Source: Macrosoma leucophasiata (taxonomy: Eukaryota > Arthropoda > Insecta > Lepidoptera > Hedylidae). From it: DNA of 64,000 nt. Position numbers and translations under genes: made by a program. The notes under the pieces are model-generated. The model was not told the origin of the DNA and ran no database searches. It saw nothing but the letters and a program-made list of their open reading frames with translations. This document shows positions 24,701-36,700 of the stretch, in pieces. The stretch lies in the NCBI GenBank assembly GCA_036365455.1, contig JAWQUS010000010.1:21066501-21130500 (forward strand), in the 5' to 3' direction. Numbering within the stretch: position 1 is the stretch's first letter; the number at the start of each line of letters is the position of its first letter.

Positions 24701-27700
24701 TAATAATTACAGCGCAAAATTTACTCCTTCGACTAACATTTTACCAGATCTTCGATGGTGGACCGAAAATATATTTCGTGTAAAAAATAAAATTGATAAA
24801 CCTAATTTTGTCTTAGAAATTTTCTGTGATGCTTCGAGACTAGGCTGGGGAGCTTTTTGTAATAATATACGCACCGGAGGGAGATGGAAATTCGAAGAGC
24901 TTGAGTACCACATAAATTATTTGGAACTCAAAGCAGCTTTTCTCGGACTGAAGACATTTGCTCGGGATAGGTCTAACTGCGCAATATTACTAAGATGCGA
25001 CAATACTACCGCAATCAGTTACATAAATCGAATGGGTGGAACACAATATACACATTTGAATGAAATAACAAGAGACATTTGGCAATGGTGCGAGATTCGA
25101 AAAATCTGGTTGTATGCGTCCTATATCAATACAAAAGATAATATAGAAGCAGACCAGGAATCACGTAATAGAAATGCGGATATAGATTTAGAAATTACAG
25201 ATAAAGCATTCCAATACATAACAGTTAAGTTCGGATATCCGGAAATAGATCTCTTTGCATCTCGCGCCAATGCCAAATGTAAGAAATATGTATCTTGGAA
25301 ACCAGACCCAGATTCGTTTGCTGTTGATGCCTTTACCTTAAACTGGCAACCATATTTCTTTTATGCTTTCCCGCCATTCAACCTGATTTTGAAATGCCTT
25401 CAAAAAATTAAAGCAGATCAAGCAGAAGGTATATTAATTTTTCCTTACTGGCCCTCTCAACCATGGTATCCATTATTAAAAGACATGTATATTTCTGAAA
25501 TGGTTTGTATGGATGCAAATGAACTTCTCCTTAATTTTTGTTACAGGAGAAGGCAACATTTCAAACTTACCCTGGGTGTAGTGAGGCTATCAGGAGCGCC
25601 CTCTTAAAGAAAGGAACTCCTGACACGGCATTAGACATAATGATGTCTTCCTTATCTCAAAACACCTTACAACAGTATAGTTGCACATATAAATTGTGGT
25701 GGGAATTTTGTAACGGTCTTAATTTAAACCCTTTGGAAACCTGCTCTGATTCTGTAGTTTTGTCATTCCTAACAGATCTTTTTAATAAAGGATCAGCATA
25801 CGGTTCCCTTAATAGTCACAGATCTGCCTTAGCTATGTTACTCAATCGTGACTGGAGAGATAATAATCTAATTAGCAGGTTCTTTAAAGGTGTGTATAAG
25901 TTAAGACCGTCCCTTCCTAAATACGTAGGCACATGGGATCCACAAGTAGTTCTTAATTGTGTCGGGCAATGGAAACCTCACGATGTGATCTCCTTAGAAA
26001 AATTAACCAAAAAAGTTACGATTCTTTTAGCATTGTGTACAGCTCATAGAGCACAAACATTATCATTAATTAAAACGGATAACATTAAGATAAGCACCAC
26101 AGATATAAAAATATTTATTTCTGATTTAATTAAAACGTCTGCTGTAGGACGTGAACAGCCATTGTTGATTCTCCCGTTTTTTAATGACAATAAGGATATA
26201 TGTCCAGCAACAGTAATTTTAGATTATTTAGCTCGAACGGAACAATTGAGAAAAGAAAATGTTAAATCTTTTCTATTAACATGGAGATCACCCCACAAAA
26301 CAGCCACGAGTCAAACGATCTCTCGTTGGATTAAAGATGTGCTAAAAGAAAGTGGTGTAGATGTGGCAACTTTCAGTGCTCATAGTACACGTCATGCTGC
26401 AACATCTGCGGCCAGAAATGCAGGCGTCTCCCTCGACGTGATACGTAAATCTGCAGGCTGGACAGCAGCATCAAGTACTTTTGCAAAATTTTACAACAGG
26501 TCAATATTAAATGACAGCCAATTTGCAAAAGGAGTCTGTTTCAATAATTTTTCCTAATTGTTCCGTTGGGATGTAATTTTAGTATTAATTTACAAATATA
26601 TATAACCCAAATAAGAGATATTTGGGCTTAATTATTTTTCTTCAAATAAAACTATTTTGTTGATTAAGATTTGGTCTTCATTTTCTTTACTTTATTTACC
26701 CTTAGTAAATAAATGACTAGATAGATACTTTACGGCAAAATTCATCTCTAAACATCTACATGTTAATATTCAATATGTATAATTAAATACATATTATAAT
26801 TCTATGTCTTCGAATAATGCGACGAAGTATAATACATGATCAAACGAACTTACAAGTGAAGTTCGATCAGTATTATATGAGTCGCTTATTCGAAGACATA
26901 GAGAACTTCCCGCCCTTCCCAGCCCACTGATTTTGCCGCATACTTTTCTCTGAATAATGAAGTAAGATGGCAACCGTAGGGCGGGATACTGGTAGGGTTG
27001 GACATTTTTATCGATTTAAATTGATAAAATCGATACTCAATACCTCTAAATCGTGTGCGTGGAACGTAAAAGGACTACATGTTAATATTCAATATGTATA
27101 ATTAAATACATATTATAATTCTATGTCTTCGAATAAGCGACTCATATAATACTGATCGAACTTCACTTGTAAGTTCGTTTGATCATGTATTATTAGACAA
27201 TGTAATTTTATAGTGACAAAAAAATATCGTTCGTTTTTAACGTAATCACACATTTTGTTACTTATAATTTTTTGGCCTATACGAAATTACAATGTGTGTA
27301 TTACCGATGCAAAACACTCTGTCAGTGACGCTATGGCTTCTCCCTCCATTTTTTTTAATGTAAGTGTGGCAAACAAGCATGCAGTTCACATTTTCACATT
27401 GATGTTAAGTGATACATAGATACCCACACAAAGACCAAGGTCAAAATGCAGATGCGTTACCACTCCTGAGACCTAAGGTGTTACGCCTCTGTGCCGGAAA
27501 TTACAGGGACGTACATTACCACCTGACCGGAACACGATAGTGCTGAACACTACCATTTAGCGGCAAGTATATTAGGTAATGCGGTGGTTCCTACGCCCGC
27601 GAGCTCCGTCACTGAAGCTCTGCCATTATTACATATTCTCTGCCTCCGGTCCGCCGCGGCGGCCGGAGGCCCGCGTTGCTCTATGGCATATACCTACTCC

Positions 27701-30700
27701 CTTCCGGTGTTGCTCTATGATGTTAAGTGATGATTGAAGTAGAGTGCAGCACAATCATGTTCCGTTTAGATTAGATAGTAAAGGCCCCGTAATAACTATG
27801 AGACATAACAACTTAGGTCTCAGGGGTGGCAACACATCTGCATTTTGACCTCTGTTCTTTTGTGTATGTGTATAGGCTGCACTATTGTTTGCCACGTTCC
27901 TTACATTAATATAGGTAAAATCAACATATAGGTAACTGCCGCTAAAGTAGACTCTTCCAATTCATACCGAATTTATCTACCGGTTGTTTTGAGTACACGA
28001 TATAGATGTACTACTTACTGGTTGTTTCCAGTCCACGATACAGATAATAATGATTTAGCATTTGAATAAACAATGACTTTAATCAGTTTGTGATATCTTT
28101 ATTCCTTTAATATAACTCCAACATTGAGGTGCAATCTTGATTACGCTGTGGATCACGATAAATATTTTATCTGATGAAGATCGAGTGCATGTTATGTTTT
28201 ATATTCTATAGATAATAATAATCCTTTAATAATACGCTTATTCTATGACATTGTTTCTCACGTTTTTCTAGAGCTCCAGTGTTGGAAGCTGGAGGGGGTA
28301 GGCTCCACCGCATTACCTAATATAATGATAGTTTTCAGTAATATTGTGTTCCTATCAGGTGGTAATGTATGGCCCTTAGTCCAGGAGGAATCGGCGCATG
28401 AGTACCGAAAACTATTCCACCTCAATTTTTTTATGCGATCCTCTTTAAATTGTCCTACTGATGATATAAATGCATGTTGCCATGGGGCAACCCCGTGCTA
28501 TATTGTTTAAACTGAAATTGTTTAAACAATTGCAAGGAATTGTTATTTTTCAACCGGACAAATCATCATTTATCTTAAAAACTATTAACTTTATCAAGAT
28601 TGTTAAAGAGAGCAATGTTATTAATAATTAAATTGTCTACAATTTGTTTTCTGTAAATTTAGTTAATAAAGTTAATAGTTTTTAAGATAAATGATAAATA
28701 ATGATTTAGGACATAGAGAGGCCGATGCAGCGCATGAGTCAGAGAGAGACAGCGATACTTAAAGGTAAGCGGCGCATACTTGTGAGCGCGTGAAATTAAC
28801 AATTATAAAACAGGTATAAATAATAAAATTTTTAAAAGTCTCTATTAAGAATATTATTAACTATTGTATAAAGAATTAAAAAAAATATATTATTTATATT
28901 TTATTTTTTTTTAATATATTTTTCATGGGTCAAAAGTACCCAAATTTGAGATTTTTCGAACCTTTAAAAATTCATATCTCTAAAAATATTAACTTTATCG
29001 TGAAAAGTCATAGGACTTTTTTTATTCGTATTTCAATAAAGAATATAAAAAAAATTTGTCCGGTTGAAAAATAACAATTCCTTGCAATTGTTTAAACAAT
29101 TTCAGTTTAAACAATATAGCACGGGGTTGCCCCATGGCAACATGCATTTATATCATCAGTAGGACAATTTAAAGAGGATCGCATAAAAAAATTGAGGTGG
29201 AATAGTTTTCGGTACTCATGCGCCGATTCCTCCTGGACTACCTGTAATTTGAAGCAAATAGCACGGTACCTATTGTTTTGAAATCGTTTTGTTATTATTT
29301 GGCAAAAACAAAAAAAACTTAAAGCACTTGTAGCAATATAGTAAAGTTTCTTAAGGCTAATAGTATTATTATGGAGTTGTCACAACTGTACCGTAGCTAG
29401 ATTACATTTATAATCTTTAATAAGGATAATCTGTAATAAGGGTAACAGTGCCAGACCTACGTTGGCCTAATTAAGTAAAAATAGATGTGCTCTTTTATTA
29501 AGAGGTGAAAGAAACTAAATAAACACTAATTTAACACACTATTTAACTGTTTAACTTAATGACAGTAAAACAACTTACAAAATTATTTCGAAGTAAATAA
29601 ATATGTTCAACAAGACTGAATACAATAAATAAACAAACTGCAAAAACACTTTTCTTTCTATGAGGGCGTAGCGTAGGTACCTATTATTATCTCATCATCA
29701 TTGCAGCCAAAAAACGTTTACACCCGAACAAAGGAATCCCCCAAAGATTGCCACATCTAATCCAAATGCAGAAATCTCAAAAGAAATACCTATGTAAGTT
29801 AATTCCTCGCCAGTAAAATTTTCCTTATATTTTTATCAGTAGGTGGTTTAAGTTAGTATTGGGTACGATGGGGTTGACATGTTGTGGGATAAAACCCCTT
29901 TAAAAATATAGCTTAAAAAAAAAGAGATCGGCACATCATCATCCCTCCCTCCGCGCGAACGCAAAGGAGGGGGGGGGGGGTTTCGGGGATTGAGGCGAAT
30001 CCTCGTAGATCGGCACAATTAACGGCTCTGGGCCGCCCTCATCCAGCGATTGCCCGCGACCTTCACGGTCCATCTTGTGGGGGCTTGCCTACGCTTTTCC
30101 GGTACGCGGTCGCCACTCGAGAACTATATGGCTAAAAATGTAAATTGCTAACTATTCCATCAATCAATATTATGTTCCTTATCAATAATTATTATCGGCT
30201 ATGTATCAGCAATGTTACATCGATATTACAATAATGATATGGTCTTATCTTGTCTCGCGCGATCACTTGTGCTCGTGATTACCATCACAACACTAGCCGG
30301 CATGACATAGCATTGATAACATTTAAATCTCTACATTCGGACTTTATGCTTTGGCGTCATAGAGCAACAGGGGCCAGCGGCCGCGGCGGCCCGGTGGGGA
30401 GTAGCCATATGCAGGCTTTTCCCTCTGTCAAAGTACAAGACCAAATTTAATGGTCCTATGCCTGTCGCCCAGATATTTAAATGTGTGCGTGAAATTGTTT
30501 ATGTATTTTGTTAAAGTCAAGGTGTGAGTTTCGTAGTAATAGACGACTTTTGTAGTGTGAGTGTGTGTCGCACGTATTTCCCCCCGCAAAAATGACAGAC
30601 TGTTTTGCATCGGTAATAAACGCTATGGCTACTCCCCTCCGGTCCGCCGCGACCGGTGGGCCGAGTTGCTCTATGTTTGGCGTCAAGCTTTGATTCCAGC

Positions 30701-33700
30701 TTTGCTGTTGCGAATTCCTGTACTACAAAGATTCAAGGCATCTATAAAAAAAACTGTTTCTATGTGTACTTAAGAAGCGCGCATGGCCGGGCGGCTGGTG
30801 TAGATCATAAGCGATCTACTCGGTTAAGCACTACGAGCGCGGTCGGGTAGTGTGACCACTAGTGGCAAATTAAATGCGCCTTTCCGTGCTTCGGAGGGCA
30901 CGTTAAGCCGTCGGTCCCGGTTGCTATCCCGGTTGATAGATAGCAGTCGTTAAACCTTGTTGGAGGCCTTATGGGCGGTTTGAAAACATCCGACACCGGG
31001 TTGGCCACTAACCCGTATCTCCACCAATCCAGATTGGAGCAGCGTGATGGAGTAAGCTCCAGGCCTCCCCCCAAAAACGGGAGAGACTCGTGCCCAGCAG
31101 TGGGACGTATAATGGGTTGCCATTATTATTATATTATTGTGTGTACTTATGTACGCACGTAAGTAGTTATTCCTCTCCAGCGTAACACTCCAATATACCA
31201 GAAAAAAAACAAAAAAGTTTAGCAACTAACTTCAGACTGTCGGTTTTATCTGTCAGTGTGCGCGCGCATTGTATAACTTCCCTCTCATAAAGAGGTAGGT
31301 ATAACTTGAAAAAAAAAATTAAAAGGTACAAATTTATATTAGTGTAGCAGCAGAAGTTGTCGCGATAATTATATCTTATTCCGTGAATATTATCATTTAT
31401 GAGCTTTAAGTCCTGTGTCTGATCCAGTATTTATATTGTGGCTATAAAGAATAAACAGATAAATATATCATCTCCATATTCAATGTAGGTACTTAATACT
31501 TGTATCTTATATGATAACAGTGATTTCAGTTATATTTTATTTAAATACCTAACACATGGCGTCTGAGCTAATTTTCCTACATTGTAAGTAATGCAATAAT
31601 TTACATATTTTATATCAGTAATACACGTTGAGTTAACAACAGTACACGAGTACCTACCTACTTGACGTTACCAACTGTAATACCTATTATGTTCATATCT
31701 ATAAATCAATTAGGTTATATACACTGGTGGCAGAATTTGCTGTGCCTTAAGTCCTAACTTATGGTTTACCATTAAGGTTTTTTTTTTAATTGTATTGATT
31801 TTGAACAGGGATCACTTCTTAACCAATATTTATAGGCTACTGGCCCATTTAAACATTTGTGTCATCTGCAAATAAAATATTATTTCCTTATATGAGTAAC
31901 AGCATCTCTAACTTATTTTATTTAGTTCTATACCTATATGATGCTGATTTTGAAAATATTCCTGTATCGCATTTATTAGACAAATGTGATATAGGTAGGT
32001 AATTCCTGGTAATAATAATTAAGATATTCAAGATCGATCGGGATAAATTTTCATCAGTTGGTAGTAGTAGGTTACCTTAATATATCCGTTGCCGAAAAAC
32101 ATGAATAATATTTATTCAAAAAGCTTATTGAGAACACGGAAGAAATGTTAACTGGGTTCTCAAGTGGTATAAGTGTAAACAAGTACTCGAGATAACGCGC
32201 AAAAGATCCGACCACGACCACGCGGTACACACGTGAACGACGATCTATCAAGGTCTGGTAATTTAATCTATATCATAAAACTGGAAGCCCGGGGAATACA
32301 TGGTTTCGAAGGTACAATTTTATTTTTAATGTAACGAAGGTGGCAAATAAGCAGGCAATTCATATGGATGTTAAGTGATGACTACAGCCTATAGACATCT
32401 ACACAAAAACCAGAGGAATCAGAATCAGAAGTTCATTTATTCATTTAGGTTGACAAGCATCGTTTATGACACGTCAAAAACAAACAAAATAAGAATTGAT
32501 AATATGTACATGTCAAGTAATGGAGAATATCACTAAGATAAAACTAAATATAATTTACTTATGTACTCGTAAGCAAGTATATCAGTAGAATGTCTCTTTT
32601 CCCCTTTTACAAACTGACAACAAATATTAAAGAGAAAAGAAAAAGAGTCATTTTATTGTCATTCACCGGCAGAGTTCCAAAGGCCAATATGATCTGAGAA
32701 AAACATGCCCAAAGAAACTCAGTCGGCTCTTTTAACAAATCTCAATAGAACTTATCCCTCCTCCTGGATTGAAGCCAGTTGATCCCCAGTAGGCCAGTAC
32801 TGGCACCACTAACTCTACTGAGGCAGTTACAATACCTTCTGGACTTTTAGATCTTTTGCACCGTTAACGTTAGCGTAAGGCGTACCCGGGTTGCCAATTT
32901 CAAAAATAGAACTTTCCGAAACCCAATCTTAGAAGAAAATCTTAGTTCACACATAAATTTGATTCCAGAATACTATTATTATAATTGTATTCTGGGGTCT
33001 ACCTATAATATTATTATAAGTACCTAGGGTATCTTCATGCCGACGTTCGCGTACTTGGATCGGGACATAAAATCTACCCATCGGGAGCAGCCTGTGTGCG
33101 CTAATAATGATAGGTATGCAGAATGTATTTCATGTAAGTAGATAACATTCCACATAATCCATTACATTGTATTTAATATTATTTAAGTAAATATAATTTT
33201 CTCATGGTTGTCGTGTAACGCTTATCTATCCATTATCGACCCAACAAATTAGTCGATGTGTGAGAATAGAGCCAATCTAGATTCTGATTACATAATTATA
33301 TGCAGTTTTCTTACGAATGACATGCTTTTTTTATTACTTCTGGTTATTGTTTTAGAACTGCCAGTTGTATTTGTAGGAATCCCGCCGAACTTCGTTTAGC
33401 TTTAGGGGCGTAGAAAATTGTTGACGATCTATTCTCAGACCAACCGAATATATCTACACAAAAAAAAACATAAAAATCAATCAAACCGTTTCGAAACAAT
33501 TACAACACTGTTACCTGTTACACAAAGATTTTATATAATTCATCATTCCAGCCGAAAGACAATGTCTTCCCCAAAGACGCTCTCAAGTGTTGTGCGTCAT
33601 AAAGGGAGAATATGTCCTAATCGCCACGCTTGGCAGGCGGATTGGCGATCGGAGTAATGGTAGTTTTATCGCAAGATGCTTTTACGCATCCTGCGTTATT

Positions 33701-36700
33701 ATATTTGCTACTAGCTGACCCGGCAAACTTCGTATTGCCTCAGAATGAAATAATGTGTCAAAGGTTTGATAGATACGGACTATTTGTATGATAAAATAAA
33801 AATGTGGTTTTTACTATTTCCCTTCAATTTCTTCATATTTCCTCACCTTTTAAATCTTCCCTAGACTGCCAAAAATAATTCAAAGTCAGAATTAATTAAA
33901 TCGGTAATGCCGTTCTCGAGTTTTAGCGAGACTAACGAACAGCAATTGATTTTTATCATATTATATAGACTAGCTGACCCGGCAAACTTCGTATTGCCTC
34001 AGAATGAAACAATTTGTCAAAGGTTTGGATACGGACTATTAGTATAGAAAAAGGAAATTGTGGTTTTTACTATTTCCCTTCAATTTCTTCATATTTCCTC
34101 ACCTTTTAAATCTTTCCTAGACTGCCAAAAATAATTCAAATTCAAAATTAACCAAATCGGTAGAGCCGTTCTCGAGTTTTAGCGAGACTAACGAACATCA
34201 ATTGATGATTTGATTGATTTTTATATATAGACTAGCTGCTCCGACGAACTTCGTATCGCCTTAGAGGTATGAAAAAATTAAATGTCCAAAAATGTAATGG
34301 AAAATAGATGTTGGCCGATTCTCATAAATCCGGTAATAAGCACAAAAAAAATCATCAAAATCGGTCCAGCCGTTTCGGAGGAGTATGGCAACGAAAACTG
34401 TGACACGAGAATTTTATATATTAGATTTATTGGCCCTTGAAATAGTTTGACCACCATTGTTCGGTTGACTGACTGCACTACGGTTTTGAACCAGAATGAT
34501 TTATAAATACAATTTTCGTGTTGTGGGTTGTATTAATGATCACGTTGCTTCTTTGTCATGTAACATTTGGTATGATTGATGAATATAAATTATATTAGAG
34601 AAGTGAAGCCAACACTCCCTGTGTTGACATGCTATAATTAATTTGCTATTCGTCACTGCAACCAAGAAAAACTCACAAAAAAAAATCGCTGGAATCGTCT
34701 TGTTATAGCTACTGAAATCACTGAAAGATTAAAGAGTAGGTACCTAATTAATCAAATTAAGCGCGCATGGCCTTGCGGCTGGTGTAGATCGCAAGCGATC
34801 TACTCGGTCGTGCGATACGAGCGCGGTCGGGTGAAGGGATAGGTCATAATCGTCACGCTTGGCATGCGGGTTGGCGATCGTAATGGTCATAGTTTTATCG
34901 GGTAACGCGGCATGAGCTCATTCCTCATTCCCATTCTTGCATTTACTGCCATCATATTGGAATGGTGTGACCACCATTACGGCCATCCTATTGGAATGGT
35001 TTGACCACCACTGTTGTTTGGTAGACGTACTGTACCAGTGGAAGAATTCTCCTCCACTAATGCTGTCACGGGTCACGTCCTGACCTCTGAATGTTTAAAA
35101 ACAATAATATTTATTATATATGAGTTCATTGTCATGTTCCTAACACGGAATTGTTTAAATGTTTGCCTGCTTTGCATGTGACCTCAGATTTTTTTCTAGC
35201 GATCTTGACACGACTGCTGTGTGTGAATCGATCGGGTCATTGTACCGTTGACGTATATTTATCCAATTAATGGTCAACTTATACAAACATGTAGTTATAT
35301 TTGTAACATGTTACTCAACTCTGACCTTTTGCTCGCTGTCTCTAATTTTGTCGCGATGATTTTAGCTCATGGCTTTTTAGCAAAATATTCATCATTGCAG
35401 CGGATTTGCGTTCGATTTTGGGTCTTATTTTAGTTCATTAAATATATTTCATTCGGAAATATCCAAAATATCGGCGGTATAAAACGCAATTACGCGAGAT
35501 GGGCAATGAAATCTCGATTAATTAAATTTGATATTTTAATTAATTGGAATATTATCCCCTAATGACGCATAACTGCTTTTACTGGCGATGGAGCTCCAGT
35601 GAGAGAGCTCCAATAACGGAGCCCGCGGGGGTATAGGTACGCCACCGCACACAGAATCGCTTAATCAAATCTACTGGCTGCTAAATAGTACCTAGGTTTC
35701 AGCCAATCGTGTTCCAGTCAGATAATAATGGACGGCTCTGTAATTTCCGGCATAGAGCCATAACACCTTAGGCCTCGAGAGTGGCAACATCTACATCTGC
35801 TTTCATGTAAATGTTGGTAGACTACAACATTACTTACCATTAATCTAAAATGTGTGCTTCTTCATGACACAAAAAAATCTATTGTGGGCATCTTTGGAGG
35901 AAAGCTTTTGTCCAGCAGTGGACGTGTTTCGACTGAAATGATGATGATGATTAAATCGCATTTTGATTTGATAGTAATATATGGCCCTGTACTATTATTA
36001 GTCACAGACTATTCAGGCGTCAGACGTGGCACGCGTCTACATTTTCACCTCTGGTTATTGTTTAAAGAGGTGGCACTTCTCTTACCATCCATGAGCTGCT
36101 TGTTTACCACCTTCAAAACAAATCAGTACTGCGGAGATGCAACTGAGATTCTGTACAACTTACTCCATGATCCAGGAATTGGCCCACGAATCAGAGAAAA
36201 CTAGCCTAACAGCAACGGCAGAGAATATGTAATAATACTACGTATAGACTGGACACTTCGACGTCCCGCCCCACTCAACCTCCTCCCTCTTATGGGCGAC
36301 GGTTGGTATTTTCTACGTGCTACGCACAAAGGTGCACTTGTAAATACACGTCAGTGATTGATGTTGTGTTATAGAGACCAAATCAAGAGGTTATTTTTAT
36401 TTTTAAAGAAAAATGGAAAGAAAACTTGTGGAGGAAAGATTTGACAAATCGGGCAGGGCTTCAGTAGCTCAATTGGAAGAGCGGCTGGACTAGATTCCCA
36501 GTAGGTCGCGAGTTCGAGTCTCGCCTGAAGTCAAATTTTTCTTTCCATTTTTCTTTAAAAATAAAAATATATTTCACAAGCATGTGTTAATGCGAAATAA
36601 TATAAAAACAATTATTAAGGGTAAAAGCGACTTCTTCACGATATTCAATAAACTGAAAAGTCTATTATATCGGTTGCCTAACTAGCATAGTTGGTAATAG

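Larger units (their letters stand above)
22153..27193 (+). mobile_element. DIRS-type tyrosine-recombinase retrotransposon, structurally complete
   Basis: Inverted terminal repeats (22170-22350 and 26956-27136, 181 bp, near-identical), an internal complementary region (26756-26902), and gag, RT/RNase H and tyrosine recombinase ORFs in order. The internal region is the reverse complement of the outer left end joined to the reverse complement of the outer right end, overlapping at TATTAT, as the DIRS circle model predicts. No target duplication is seen, which is expected for recombinase-mediated insertion. All three ORFs are long, so the copy may be recent. Confidence 0.93.

Noticed and set aside
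33711..34228. Satellite or CRISPR-like array
   Set aside because: Only two units of 259 bp, which are copies of a dispersed element; no spacers.
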